Positions 25,623 through 34,759 are shown, counted from the first letter of the stretch. The stretch: DNA of 64,000 nt from Myxococcales bacterium (GCA_012522445.1 JAAYKL010000092.1:16749-80748); one strand, 5' to 3'. The notes: generated from the sequence alone by a model not told the origin. A program made the numbers and translations.

Positions 25623-26585
25623 ATGGATAGATACAGCGCACACATGGATCGTAGCTGGGATCTGTTGAACCAGGGACAAACCCACGCCGCTCGCCTCTCC
25701 GCCCAAAAGGCCCTCGAGATCAAGCGCAACGCCCCCGATGCCCACAACCTGCTGGGTTACATCTATGCCCTCGAAGGTGCGTTTGACGCGGCCCTAGAGC
25801 ACTACCGCACGGCCATGGAACTCGATGAGTGGTTTCTCGATCCCATTTTGAATGCCGCCGAGCTTCTCGCGCACCCCGACGCCGATCCCAACGAGGCCAT
25901 TCGGCTGTGCCGCAATGCAGCCGACAACATGGAGCTCTCTGCCGAAGAGACCGCCGATGCGGCCCTCATCGAAATCGAGGCCCTGATGAGCCTCAACAAT
26001 GAAGCAGAGGCGTGCAGCCGGGTGTACGAGGCCTTGTCTCATCCCGAACCGCTGAGCGAAACCTATGTGACCATGTTCGGCCGCATCCTGTACGAGTGCG
26101 GCGACATCCTGGGCGCCACCCAATTGATACAGCGCCTCGATGATGTCACATCGCCAACAGCCGATACATGGTACTTGCGCGGACTGCTGGCACGCGAACA
26201 GGGGCACCGCATCGACGCGGTCAAGGCATTTTCGGCCACGCGCGACGCCGACCTGCTCCTCCCTCCCGTCGAGTGGGCCCCGAGCCCCGACGAATGGCTT
26301 CAATCCCTGCGCGCCGCCATTCAGTTGTTGCCAGCCCAACAACAAGACAGCCTCATCAACGCCGAGGTTCACGTCTTCCCCTACCCCACCCAAGCCATGG
26401 TCCAAGACGAACAAGACCCCCGGCAAATCCTCCGCCTGCGCCACGTTCTTCCCGAGCACAATGCCTTTGGCGAAATTCTCTTCTTCACCCGCAACGCCGA
26501 ACGCATGCTCTCTCCCCTGCACCCCGAGGCTGATCTGGCGCGCTACTTGGCTGGCGAGTTGGATCCCATCGAGACCGAGCACTAA
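25623..26585 (+). CDS. Tetratricopeptide-repeat protein
   Basis: A 320-residue cytosolic protein. TPR-like helix pairs occupy about residues 8-75 (AARLSAQKALEIKRNAPDAHNLLG ... ALEHYRTAMELDEWFLDP) and less regular helices continue to about 215. The C-terminal 100 residues are not TPR; they include AEVHVFPYPTQAMV and NAFGEILFFTRN. No HExxH or other catalytic motif is seen. The gene starts 36 bp after ilvC; an ATG at 25644 is an alternative start. It precedes a small unknown gene and a kinase, and the three may be functionally linked. Confidence 0.78.
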   Translation: MDRYSAHMDRSWDLLNQGQTHAARLSAQKALEIKRNAPDAHNLLGYIYALEGAFDAALEHYRTAMELDEWFLDPILNAAELLAHPDADPNEAIRLCRNAADNMELSAEETADAALIEIEALMSLNNEAEACSRVYEALSHPEPLSETYVTMFGRILYECGDILGATQLIQRLDDVTSPTADTWYLRGLLAREQGHRIDAVKAFSATRDADLLLPPVEWAPSPDEWLQSLRAAIQLLPAQQQDSLINAEVHVFPYPTQAMVQDEQDPRQILRLRHVLPEHNAFGEILFFTRNAERMLSPLHPEADLARYLAGELDPIETEH

Positions 26586-26670
26586 TTCTCCCAGAAGCAC
26601 TCTATACAAGCGCGATACAATCAAGTAATTTTGGAAGAGTATTTGCACTGTTTGCAAGGAGCGTAACGCC

Positions 26671-27087
26671 ATGGGCACCAACCGCATGTTCTGGCCACAA
26701 GCACAAATGGATGAGTGGGTCCTCGACGAAAAAGCCGTCATCGCCGACAATGTGCTTTCCCTGCATGATGACCCGTTAAAATACGCGCTGCACCAAGCCT
26801 TGCATTTCGTCGCCGATGTAGCGGACGGCACCGATCCGCACCAGCTCGTCGGCAAGGTGAAAGAAGTCCAAACCGTATTGGAGATGGGCGCTGAGCACTA
26901 CATGGACTCCGTTATTTTGGGAGATGCCGCATACCAAGTGGTGCAGGGATTCACCGGCGTGCCCATTTTCGAACCAGCCACAGCGCCGTCTGTTTCCAAT
27001 ATTTCACAAGCGGTCAAAAAACAAACCGGCGATGCCGAACAAGATGAACGAGAACTGTTGGCCAACTTTCTTTTAGAAAAGCTCTGA
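26671..27087 (+). CDS. Small hypothetical protein upstream of a Ser/Thr kinase
   Basis: A 138-residue acidic soluble protein that I do not recognise. It is mostly helical, with a His-containing helix (ALHQALHFVADVADG) and a Leu-rich C-terminus (ERELLANFLLEKL). AAGGAG nine bases before ATG 26671 supports translation. It lies between the TPR gene and the coiled-coil kinase, which starts 60 bp downstream, so it could be a kinase substrate or partner (inference from position only). Confidence 0.7.
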   Translation: MGTNRMFWPQAQMDEWVLDEKAVIADNVLSLHDDPLKYALHQALHFVADVADGTDPHQLVGKVKEVQTVLEMGAEHYMDSVILGDAAYQVVQGFTGVPIFEPATAPSVSNISQAVKKQTGDAEQDERELLANFLLEKL

Positions 27088-27090
27088 CCC

Positions 27091-27116
27091 GAAGTTGAAG
27101 CAAGAAGTTGAAGCAA
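27091..27116 (+). repeat. Tandem duplication of a 13-bp unit
   Basis: GAAGTTGAAGCAA occurs twice, back to back (27091-27103 and 27104-27116), in the gap before the kinase gene. Probably a slippage product; no function is evident. Confidence 0.85.
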
Positions 27117-27146
27117 TCCACATGCAGCACATCAAGGACTTGACCG

Positions 27147-28835
27147 ATGAAAGACCGATTACTGGGCCGCGTCATTGCTGATCGCTACCGCTTAGAATCC
27201 CGCTTGGGCGTCGGCGGCATGGGCGCTGTCTACCGCGCGCGTCACCTGCTCATCGATCGCGCCGTGGCGATCAAAATTCTGCAACCCGAGAGACGCGGTG
27301 AAGAGCATTTCCGCGCCTGGTTTCTCCGAGAGGCCCGCGCCGCCAATCGCATCAACCACGCCAACATCGTCGACATCACCGACTTCGGCGAAACCGAAGA
27401 TGGGCTGGCCTACCTCGTCATGGAGCTGCTGGTGGGCGAAAGCCTCTCCACCCTCATCGCGCGCGGCCCCATGCCCCTAGATGTCACCCTCGACATCATG
27501 GAACAAACCACGGCGGCCCTGGCCAGGGCGCACGACCTGGGCGTCGTCCACCGCGATCTCAAGCCCGACAACATCTACCTCATCAACCGCGCGGGCCGAA
27601 AAAATTACGTCAAGGTCATCGACTTTGGTCTGGCGCGCCTATCGCAAGATGGCCGCCTGGCCGCCAAGGGAGCGGTCTTTGGCACCCCCGAATACATGTC
27701 CCCCGAGCAGGCCCGCGGAGAAGACGCCACCCCGGCATCCGATCTCTACAGCATCGGCGTCATCATGTTCGAGATGCTCACCGGGCGCTTGCCGTTCAAC
27801 GCAAAAGATCGCGACGGCTTCATCGAGAGCCACAAACACGCCAAGCCACCGCGGGCCGACATGTTCAACAAAGACCTCGACCCCAACATTGTCGAGATCA
27901 TCGCGACGCTCTTGAGCAAGCCGCCCGAAGAGCGCTTTCGAGACTCCCACCACTTCCTCGAAGTGCTCAAAACCCTGCAGCGCCGCGTTGCCCCCGTATC
28001 GCCCTGGGACATCCGCCAACAGTCCGCAACCCCGCCGCCGCAATCCGCACAACCCCTGGCCTCCATGATCGCCTCCACCCTCAACGAAGTGGCGGCCTGG
28101 GCCCTGCGCGCCACCATCTTCGGGCGCATGGTGTCCACGGCTTACTCCGGTGGCGCCGGTCCTGCGCCGGTCATGGAAGCCATCGAGTCCCTCTGGCGTC
28201 TCACCGCCGCCTCCGCCAGGTTGGATGGCGAACTCCAAGCCGATGCCAAGCGCAACGAAGAACTCCTGCGGCGTGGGCGCGATTTTTCGGCCCAAGTGGG
28301 ACGACGCATTGAAGACCTGTCGCGCGAACAGTCGCGCATCAAGCGCGAGGTGGCCACCGCCAAAGTCGATCTGGAGCGCCTCAGCGCCGATTACCACAGG
28401 GCCGATAAAGAGCTGCAAAACGCGCGCAAAATCATTGCCACCATCGACAAAAATCGCGACGAAATGACCGAGGAGCTCCGCCAAGCCTACGAACGTGCCG
28501 GCGCCACTGCCGCCAGACGCCAAGCGCGCTCCGAAGCCGTGTCCAAGGTCCAAGCCAAAATCACCAAGTGGAAAGAAGACATCGCGCGCATTGAAACACA
28601 GGTGGTCGAGTACCGCAGCCAACTGGAGCGCCACTCCTCAGCCATCGACGACGACTTGGGCTCTAGCCGCAAACGCCTCGACGCCAAGGTACAGGAACGA
28701 GAAGCGTACAACCACCGCCTGGAACAAGCGGCACAGTTTTTGTCCGAACACTTTCGCGGTCGCCCCGAATGCCTCGCGCTCTTTAAAGAACTCGAAGAGC
28801 TGGATCGCACCAGCGTGGTCATCGAACCGCGTTAA
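27147..28835 (+). CDS. Cytosolic Ser/Thr kinase with C-terminal coiled coil
   Basis: A 562-residue Hanks-type kinase. The catalytic domain is about residues 14-275: GVGGMG (21-26), K43, HRDLKPDN (135-142), DFG (159-161) and GTPEYMSPEQ. No membrane helix follows. Instead, about residues 360-545 are a long charged heptad-type coiled coil rich in Glu, Arg and Lys (SREQSRIKREVATAKVDLERL and onward). The tail ends in a conserved-looking helical cap. The coil probably mediates dimerisation or scaffolding. AAGGA lies eight bases before ATG 27147. Last gene of the TPR / small protein / kinase series. Confidence 0.9.
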   Translation: MKDRLLGRVIADRYRLESRLGVGGMGAVYRARHLLIDRAVAIKILQPERRGEEHFRAWFLREARAANRINHANIVDITDFGETEDGLAYLVMELLVGESLSTLIARGPMPLDVTLDIMEQTTAALARAHDLGVVHRDLKPDNIYLINRAGRKNYVKVIDFGLARLSQDGRLAAKGAVFGTPEYMSPEQARGEDATPASDLYSIGVIMFEMLTGRLPFNAKDRDGFIESHKHAKPPRADMFNKDLDPNIVEIIATLLSKPPEERFRDSHHFLEVLKTLQRRVAPVSPWDIRQQSATPPPQSAQPLASMIASTLNEVAAWALRATIFGRMVSTAYSGGAGPAPVMEAIESLWRLTAASARLDGELQADAKRNEELLRRGRDFSAQVGRRIEDLSREQSRIKREVATAKVDLERLSADYHRADKELQNARKIIATIDKNRDEMTEELRQAYERAGATAARRQARSEAVSKVQAKITKWKEDIARIETQVVEYRSQLERHSSAIDDDLGSSRKRLDAKVQEREAYNHRLEQAAQFLSEHFRGRPECLALFKELEELDRTSVVIEPR

Positions 28836-28898
28836 CCCATCTGAACGCGCCGCACCCCCACAAAAAAAGAAAATGTCTTGGAGAGGGAATGCCCTCGG

Positions 28899-29975
28899 TC
28901 AATCGACCTTGGCATCAATGGGGCGTCGCTCACCCGGGCGAATATTGACCATGCGCAGGGTGCGCTTGCCCGCCGAAACAAATACGACTTCGTGCAGTCC
29001 CTTGTTCAGCTCCACTGTCAATGGCGCGACGCCGTGTCTCTTCTTGTCGATGAAGACTTCGATGGCGCCCGTCGCCCCTGCGGGGGCCCGCACCACCAAG
29101 GTACCGTGTTCGGTGTTCGCCCCTGTGGGCGTGTCTTCCGTCGCGGGTTTCGGGGGAGCGGGTTTTTCGGCGGGTGCGGCTGCCGGAGCCGGTGCCGGAG
29201 CCGGTGCTGGCGGTGGAGAGACGGACGCGGGTGGCGCAGCAGGCGGTGGCGGCGCGGCAGGCGGCGCTCCGGCGGCATCAGCCACAGGTTGTCTCGGCGG
29301 TGGCGGGGCGGACGGTTCCGACGCTGTGGGAACATCGGGGGATGGCCTGTCCGCTGCTGTCTTGCGCGGCGTAGGCGTCGCGGATGCCAGCTTGTTTTTG
29401 CGCGGCAATGCCTCCTTGGGCCCAGCGGCAACTTGCGGGCTTTCCACCTCAAAAACGATTTCATTGTCCGCATCGTCGACGGCGTCTGGCTCGGTCGCAA
29501 TCCCCCCTGGCGCCGGAACATCCAAACGGCGCAACTTCACTTTGATGAGCTGTGTATCTTGCAAGCGCACATCTCGCGTCAGCGACTCGTAGCCATTTGC
29601 CGCGATCTCAATGCTCCGGAAAACATCATCGGCTTCGAGCTCAATGCTGGGCGGCGTTCCCTCCAGCGCCACACCATCTAGCTTTACCGCCGCATCTGGT
29701 GGAAACACATTCACGGTCAACACAATGCGACGAGACACAGCGGACGCATCGCTGGGCACCGCGGTATCTTTCAGCAGCGCAACCACCTCAAAGGACACCA
29801 GCCCCAGCAGCGCCAAAAAGAGCAACGCGAGGCCCAGGCGCTTCAACGCGCGCACCATTTTTCGGCGACGCAAATAATCGCCAATCTCCGGCATATCGAT
29901 AATAACGGCGGGTTGATGCAGCTCAGCATCGGAGCCGGTCGGCGGGGGAAAATGGATGAAGGGTTCCGTTGTCAT
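28899..29975 (-). CDS. Membrane-anchored protein with two PEGA domains
   Basis: A 358-residue protein with a cytosolic N-terminus, one membrane helix at about 46-66 and a periplasmic remainder. A PEGA-like beta domain follows the helix (TVNVFPPDAAVKLDGVALEG). Then comes a Pro/Ala-rich linker of about 120 residues. A second PEGA-like domain closes the protein (VVRAPAGATGAIEVFIDKKRHG ... NKGLHEVVF). The linker could span peptidoglycan. It is the last gene of the minus-strand operon headed by the ECF sigma factor, which suggests an envelope role. Confidence 0.82.
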   Translation of the reverse strand: MTTEPFIHFPPPTGSDAELHQPAVIIDMPEIGDYLRRRKMVRALKRLGLALLFLALLGLVSFEVVALLKDTAVPSDASAVSRRIVLTVNVFPPDAAVKLDGVALEGTPPSIELEADDVFRSIEIAANGYESLTRDVRLQDTQLIKVKLRRLDVPAPGGIATEPDAVDDADNEIVFEVESPQVAAGPKEALPRKNKLASATPTPRKTAADRPSPDVPTASEPSAPPPPRQPVADAAGAPPAAPPPPAAPPASVSPPPAPAPAPAPAAAPAEKPAPPKPATEDTPTGANTEHGTLVVRAPAGATGAIEVFIDKKRHGVAPLTVELNKGLHEVVFVSAGKRTLRMVNIRPGERRPIDAKVD

Positions 29976-29996
29976 AAGGTAAAAACTGTAGTGCGG

Positions 29997-31385
29997 TCAG
30001 TATGAAAAGACAACCCCGACGCCACTGGAAAATTCATTGCGATGGGCGGGCATACCGGTGGCAATGCTGCGAAAGCGCCGCTGCCATTCGGCGAACCAAC
30101 GCAGGGGGCCCAGGAACTGTTGACCGATGGCCAAGCCCATGAGCGCTTCCCCGGAAAAGATACCTGCGCCACCCGCGATATCCTGGCCGGCGTAAAAGCC
30201 ATTCACAAACCACCGAGGGGTGGGCGTGATCGACAATTGCAGCAGCAACCAGTGCGGGCGATGTCGGTTCAAATAATCGTAGCGGATCAAAAAGTTTGTC
30301 TTGGTGCCAAAGTTCATGCGGGACTCCAGCATCAAGCCGTGTGCATTTTTCGTGTCCATCCGCGGGTTGGCGAGGTGTTCGGCAAAGGTGTTGTGCATGC
30401 CTGTCCCCTCGTCCACCGAAAACCAGTGGCGGTTGTAATCGTAAAAAGGGTTCACGAAGGCGGGGTAATAATCTTCCCCCGCATAGCGATACTCGGCCTG
30501 TGCCGACAAGCGAATGTCGCGATTCTCCGAAAGCAAAAAAGTACCCGCCAGCCCCAAATGCACACCACCGCTGCCGTCCATGACACCCCAGTCCACGTAC
30601 ACACTCGTAAATGCACGGGGCAAATCGACAAAGCGAAACGCCGCATCGAATCCCACGACGACCAGCGCGGTTCTACCTGTTTCCAGCGCCCGGTGGGGCA
30701 CACCCCGGTCGCCAAACAACGTCATTCCCAACGCAAAGCGCTGTGCCATCGGAGCGTCCAAGAACCACGCCAGCGGTGCGGTCTCCAAACGCCCCGCAAA
30801 GAGCGCGGGCTCCACGACATTGCTCATGAAAAACGACACGCCCAAGTGCGATATCTGCACATCGACATCGAGTCCGCCTTGGTAGTAGTCCATGTCGGTA
30901 GAGTTAAAATACTGCCCGATCAACGCCCCGTGCCCCATGGACACGCCATTGAGTTCGCCCAGCTCCAACGAAATGCGCAGATCATCCCGCTGATGCTGGA
31001 AAGACAACATGCGAACAATGCGCGCCCAGTCCGATGCCTGATCCCAGTCTTGCTCGCGCAGCCCAGGTGAATCACTCGGGGCATTGTCGCGAACGCGAAA
31101 GCGAAGCGGCGCGCTGAGTTGCAACAAAAAGCCCTTGTGCGCAAAACTCTGCTCTGCGTGCAACATCAAGAAGAGGTCCTCACCGATGGCGCCAAAAGAA
31201 AAATCAGCGTGAGATTGAAAGCGCGGGTTTTGGGGCTCCGTCGCACCATCAGGGGGAGCGGAAACGGCGGTCTCCGATGCCGCAGCAGATTGCGGCTCCA
31301 CCGCTACAGTCATCGCTTCAGCCGCTGTCGCTGTCAGCGAGACAGCCCCCACAAGAGCAATTGAAACGAAAAACAGCCAGCGCAT
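29997..31385 (-). CDS. Outer-membrane beta-barrel-like protein
   Basis: A 462-residue exported protein. A signal peptide (MRWLFFVSIALVGAVSLTATAAEA) is followed by about 40 Ala/Pro-rich residues. Alternating amphipathic strands with many aromatic girdle residues then run to a C-terminal GVGVVFSY, as expected of an outer-membrane barrel. No porin family was recognised. The ATG at 31385 has AGGA upstream; ATG 31415 would add residues before the signal. It lies 26 bp after the preceding gene in the sigma-factor operon. Confidence 0.75.
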   Translation of the reverse strand: MRWLFFVSIALVGAVSLTATAAEAMTVAVEPQSAAASETAVSAPPDGATEPQNPRFQSHADFSFGAIGEDLFLMLHAEQSFAHKGFLLQLSAPLRFRVRDNAPSDSPGLREQDWDQASDWARIVRMLSFQHQRDDLRISLELGELNGVSMGHGALIGQYFNSTDMDYYQGGLDVDVQISHLGVSFFMSNVVEPALFAGRLETAPLAWFLDAPMAQRFALGMTLFGDRGVPHRALETGRTALVVVGFDAAFRFVDLPRAFTSVYVDWGVMDGSGGVHLGLAGTFLLSENRDIRLSAQAEYRYAGEDYYPAFVNPFYDYNRHWFSVDEGTGMHNTFAEHLANPRMDTKNAHGLMLESRMNFGTKTNFLIRYDYLNRHRPHWLLLQLSITPTPRWFVNGFYAGQDIAGGAGIFSGEALMGLAIGQQFLGPLRWFAEWQRRFRSIATGMPAHRNEFSSGVGVVFSY

Positions 31386-31411
31386 GAGTATCCTGACAGT
31401 GTCTTGGGGAA

Positions 31412-31885
31412 TCACGGATGGTGCACGGGCATCGCTGTGCGGCGACAGAGCACCACAAACACCCAGCGTCCTTGTTCGCTTTTCAATCCGCCGGCCATGA
31501 AAGGTACACCGGGGGTGGCCCGCCCCGCCAAAATCACCGGCATGCGCTCGTCGCGTTGCAACACCAGCGCGATGTTCAATTGTCCTGCGCGCATCCCTTG
31601 AAATTCAAGCGTCCCGCGGATGCCCTGTGGCAACACCAACGCCGTGGGCGCTCCCAATGCCAACGCGTATTGCCGTTGCTCCACCAAGCGAAAGGTGTCG
31701 AACTGCGAAAACGGCGCCGCGCGAAATATCGACGCCCAATCGGACAAGGCTGGGTCGATGCCCTGTGCATTGGCCGTGGCCTCAATGGTCAGCAAATCGC
31801 AGGTGGTGTCAGACGCATTGACAGCAAGGGGAAATCCCCACAGCAGCAGTGTCAAACAGGCGATGATCCGTATCAATTTCGTCAC
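31412..31885 (-). CDS. Small exported protein of the sigma-factor operon
   Basis: A 157-residue protein with signal peptide VTKLIRIIACLTLLLWGFPLAVNA and cleavage before SDTTC. The mature part is a small beta-rich domain with two cysteines (C41-like in DTTC and C in VVLC) that could form a disulphide. No family was recognised. The GTG at 31885 is the start because it has a perfect GGAGG eight bases upstream; the ATG at 31921 would overlap the anti-sigma gene. The operon position suggests an envelope target or sensor accessory. Confidence 0.7.
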   Translation of the reverse strand: MTKLIRIIACLTLLLWGFPLAVNASDTTCDLLTIEATANAQGIDPALSDWASIFRAAPFSQFDTFRLVEQRQYALALGAPTALVLPQGIRGTLEFQGMRAGQLNIALVLQRDERMPVILAGRATPGVPFMAGGLKSEQGRWVFVVLCRRTAMPVHHP

Positions 31886-31910
31886 AATTACAACCTCCAC
31901 ACTGCGCCCG

Positions 31911-32456
31911 TTACTCGTCAATCCAAATCACGCCGATCGATGCCCCGTTTGCGGCAGCGATTCGATACGTTGTCGCATGGTGCTGACTGGCGTTGCTAAT
32001 GGCGATTTCCGATACCGCCGCCACAGGTGCGCTCGCCGCCTGCCATGTATTTTCGGTGCTCTGCGGGCTATGCGTCTCTAAAACGCGGTGCGTCATGGGC
32101 ACCATGATCAGCCATGCCGCCGCTGCCATCCCGGCAACCGAAACCGCGGGAATCCACATGCGTTTGCGGTGACGGAAAAACTCAGACAAGCCAACGGACC
32201 ACCGCTCGCGTCGGGATGGGCGCATTTTTTCTTGCCGCACCATATCCATGACCGCGCTGTCGACGCCTTCAAAGGAAGCCTCCGCCACGCCATCTTCCGC
32301 CATCAACTGCATCAAACTTCCGATGCTTTTCAGGGAAGCGAGCTGCGCGGCACTGGGTGGTTCTGCCTGCAACATCCGTTCGACCCGGCGGCGCTGCGAA
32401 GGCGACAATTCTCCGTCGTAATACCGAGAGATCAATTTTTCTTTGCTTTCGTTCAT
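31911..32456 (-). CDS. Membrane-anchored anti-sigma factor
   Basis: A 181-residue protein encoded directly after the ECF sigma factor, sharing one base (TGATG). The N-terminus has the anti-sigma signature LISRYYDGELSPSQRRRVERML. It lacks the HxxxCxxC zinc residues of the ZAS type, so it is RseA-like or another non-zinc form. A membrane helix lies at about 101-120. About 60 residues remain outside the membrane and could receive an envelope stress signal or be cleaved by site-1 and site-2 proteases (inference). Confidence 0.83.
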   Translation of the reverse strand: MNESKEKLISRYYDGELSPSQRRRVERMLQAEPPSAAQLASLKSIGSLMQLMAEDGVAEASFEGVDSAVMDMVRQEKMRPSRRERWSVGLSEFFRHRKRMWIPAVSVAGMAAAAWLIMVPMTHRVLETHSPQSTENTWQAASAPVAAVSEIAISNASQHHATTYRIAAANGASIGVIWIDE

Positions 32457-33124
32457 CAGCGCACCACCATGTCTCCATCCAGATAAGGTTCGAGGATTCG
32501 TTGCAATTTTTGCCGGGCGTGATGCAAGCGTGACATCACGGTTCCTTTCGAGATTTTTAATGCATCGGCCATTTCGGCGTAGGACATTCCCTCCACTTCG
32601 CGCATCAAAATAACGGCGCGGTGATAAGGCGGTAAGGTTTGTATGGCCTCTTGCATCACTTGCGCCAATTCCTTTCGCCCCAAGTTTGTCGATGGATTGA
32701 CACCCAAATCCGAAGAGAGCACCGCGCGTTGATGGCGATGCGGTCTTCCGTGCATTTTCTCGTCATACTCATCGTGTCCAGCCTTTCGCGACTTGCGAAT
32801 GTGATCGATGCAAAGATTCACGACAATGCGATACAGCCATGTGTAAAAACTAGAAGTGCCCTGAAAGTTTCCCAAGTAACGATAAACTTTGACAAAGGCT
32901 TCTTGGGTAATGTCCATGGCGTCGTCCGGGTTTTTCAACATGCCTAGGGCAATCGCATATACCCTGCGCTGATAGCGTGTCACCAGTTCGTTGAATGCGG
33001 CGTCGTCTCCTTTTTGACAACGCGACACCAAGTCGAAATCGCTGTCTTTTTCAGCGGCCCGAGCCGATGACAAGCTTGAAGGAGTGGACTGATTTGGGGT
33101 TTTGTTATTCACTTTTGTAGGCAT
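32456..33124 (-). CDS. ECF (sigma-70 family) RNA polymerase sigma factor
   Basis: A 222-residue group 4 sigma factor. Region 2 is FNELVTRYQRRVYAIALGML ... DITQEAFVKVYRYL ... FYTWLYRIVVNLCIDHIRKSRK. Region 4 is PPYHRAVILMREVEGMSYAEMADALKISKGTVMSRLHHARQKL, split here by the linker between the turn helices. An N-terminal tail of about 35 polar residues precedes region 2. ATG 33124 is the first ATG downstream of the likely promoter. It heads a five-gene minus-strand set with its anti-sigma factor. Confidence 0.92.
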   Translation of the reverse strand: MPTKVNNKTPNQSTPSSLSSARAAEKDSDFDLVSRCQKGDDAAFNELVTRYQRRVYAIALGMLKNPDDAMDITQEAFVKVYRYLGNFQGTSSFYTWLYRIVVNLCIDHIRKSRKAGHDEYDEKMHGRPHRHQRAVLSSDLGVNPSTNLGRKELAQVMQEAIQTLPPYHRAVILMREVEGMSYAEMADALKISKGTVMSRLHHARQKLQRILEPYLDGDMVVR

Positions 33125-33154
33125 GGTGCGATGTGGGTTTTGTCTCCATGCGGC

Positions 33155-33184
33155 ACTGTAGCACCAAGTCGAGACCAACCGCAA
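33155..33184 (-). promoter_or_regulatory. Promoter of the ECF sigma operon
   Basis: Minus strand: TTGCGG (33184-33179), an 18-nt spacer and TACAGT (33160-33155), about 30 nt before the sigma ATG. It looks like a housekeeping-sigma promoter, not an ECF autoregulatory one. Confidence 0.45.
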
Positions 33185-33194
33185 TGCTGCGGCG

Positions 33195-33223
33195 TTGACA
33201 ATCGAAAAGCCGCGCGGTAGCTT
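33195..33223 (+). promoter_or_regulatory. Promoter of the Crp/Fnr gene
   Basis: Consensus TTGACA (33195-33200), an exact 17-nt spacer and TAGCTT (33218-33223). The start near 33230 gives a leader of about 25 nt that lacks a recognisable Shine-Dalgarno before ATG 33255. Confidence 0.6.
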
Positions 33224-33254
33224 TTGCACTCACAACGCCAACAACACAAATCAC

Positions 33255-33968
33255 ATGAGCACAGATATCCGGACATTGCTGCACCAATTCACGGTCTTCA
33301 CCGAAGTTCCCGAGGCGCGGTACACCCAACTGACCGAGGCCACCATCACGCTACGATTCAGCAAAGGCGACCGCATCTGGGAGGAAGGCGACAACAGCAA
33401 ATACCTGTATTTTATTGTTTCAGGCTCTGTCAAAATCATCAAACATTCCGAAACTGGCAAGGATGTCATCATCGAAATTTTTGGCCCGCGCGACGCCATT
33501 GGCGTGTCCGCCATGCTCGTGAGCAAACCCTACATCACCGAAGCGGTTTGCCTCTCTCCCGTAACCGCGCTCTCCATCCCCAGCGAAATAATCCTCGAAT
33601 TGCTCGGAGAGGTTCCCGGGATGGCGCTGCGCTCCCTCAAGGGTATGGCCCGACGCCAGCGCATGCTCATGCAAAAAGTCAAGGAGATGGCCGGTGGTGG
33701 TGTCGAATACCGCATCGCACATCTACTGCTGAAACTCGCCAACCGCATCGGTGCTGCCGAAGCCGAAAACCAAATCAGCATCCCCATCAACTTATCGCGG
33801 CAAGACATCGCCGACCTCGTCGGCACGACGGTTGAAACGGCCATCCGCGTTATGAGCCGCTGGCGCAAGCTCAAAATTGTCGACAACGATCGCACCGGTC
33901 TGGTGATTCTCGATCGCACCTCACTCGAAAACGTCGCCGCTGGCCTCACGCTGGATTCCGACGTGTAA
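33255..33968 (+). CDS. Crp/Fnr-family transcriptional regulator
   Basis: A 237-residue DNA-binding regulator. The cNMP-type sensor domain is about residues 10-125 (FSKGDRIWEEGDNSKYLYFIVSGSVKII ... FGPRDAIGVSAMLVSKPYITEAV). A dimerisation helix follows, and then a winged helix with INLSRQDIADLVGTTVETAIRVMSRW. There is no Fnr-type N-terminal Cys cluster, so it is not an iron-sulphur oxygen sensor. The cyclic-nucleotide Arg is not obvious, so the ligand is unknown. It is divergent from the ECF operon and may regulate it or itself. Confidence 0.9.
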   Translation: MSTDIRTLLHQFTVFTEVPEARYTQLTEATITLRFSKGDRIWEEGDNSKYLYFIVSGSVKIIKHSETGKDVIIEIFGPRDAIGVSAMLVSKPYITEAVCLSPVTALSIPSEIILELLGEVPGMALRSLKGMARRQRMLMQKVKEMAGGGVEYRIAHLLLKLANRIGAAEAENQISIPINLSRQDIADLVGTTVETAIRVMSRWRKLKIVDNDRTGLVILDRTSLENVAAGLTLDSDV

Positions 33969-34066
33969 TCCCACGCAGCAACCGCAGCACACGCCCAAAT
34001 GCTCGAAGCGATGTGCGCAAGCGCAAACGTCGTTTTGACAGCGTCGCCAAACGACAATCGGACGTG

Positions 34067-34744
34067 TTATTTGTTGTTTTTCACAGGTCGGAAGGGGTGC
34101 AAAAAGCTGGCAAACGCACTGGGACTGCGCGTCTGTGCGTACACCATGCCCTCGCCCGTAAACTTGGCCACCAAGCCTTCGCCGCCCAAGAAAAGCGACT
34201 TAATGCCTCCCACCTTGGTGATGGTGTACTGCACCGAGTCCTGAAAGGCCACGATGTGGTCGGTGTCCAAAATGTATTCGCCGCTGCAGCGCTTGGGATA
34301 AATCGCCCCATAGGACGAGACGAACACGGTGCCCGGTCCCGTGGCCTTGAGCAAGAAGAGGCCCAGGCCCGAAAAGAACCCCTTGGCGCCGCCCCACTTG
34401 GTGTCGAGCACAACGTCGGGCGTGGCCGCCACATAAGCGGAGGACTGAATCATGAGCGAACGCCCCGCCTCCAACTCAAAGGGAATGATGTCTCCAGGGC
34501 ATCCGGGGGCAATCATCACGACGCCCTCTCCGCCCTCGGCTGTGAACGTGTTTTGAAAAATCGATTCGCCGCCGAGCAACTTTCGCTTGGCTGCCGCAAA
34601 CACACCGCCGCGCGCCTCTGTCTTGATTTTGATATTTGACGACATGGCGATCATGGCGCCGGATTCGGCTACCACCGACTCGCCCGATGCCAACGTAAAT
34701 TCCACCATGGCAAAATCGGGAGAACTTTTGATCTCGTATGACAT
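34067..34744 (-). CDS. AIM24-family protein (TIGR00266 type), copy 1
   Basis: A 225-residue beta-rich protein of the AIM24/TIGR00266 family, whose biochemical role in bacteria is unclear. The opening SSPDFAMVEFTLASGESVVAESGAM, GGESIFQNTF, and the glycine-rich IVAFQDSVQYTITKVGGIKS ... GGEGLVAKFTGEG blocks are shared with the next two genes. There is no signal peptide. The Shine-Dalgarno GAGGAGGT is strong. Last of three tandem paralogues read from a common upstream region. Confidence 0.88.
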   Translation of the reverse strand: MSYEIKSSPDFAMVEFTLASGESVVAESGAMIAMSSNIKIKTEARGGVFAAAKRKLLGGESIFQNTFTAEGGEGVVMIAPGCPGDIIPFELEAGRSLMIQSSAYVAATPDVVLDTKWGGAKGFFSGLGLFLLKATGPGTVFVSSYGAIYPKRCSGEYILDTDHIVAFQDSVQYTITKVGGIKSLFLGGEGLVAKFTGEGMVYAQTRSPSAFASFLHPFRPVKNNK

Positions 34745-34759
34745 TTTTTACCTCCTCAA

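Noticed and set aside
25623..26585. TPR protein C-terminus as a zincin metallopeptidase
   Set aside because: The region superficially resembles zincin-like small proteins but has no HExxH or other metal motif.
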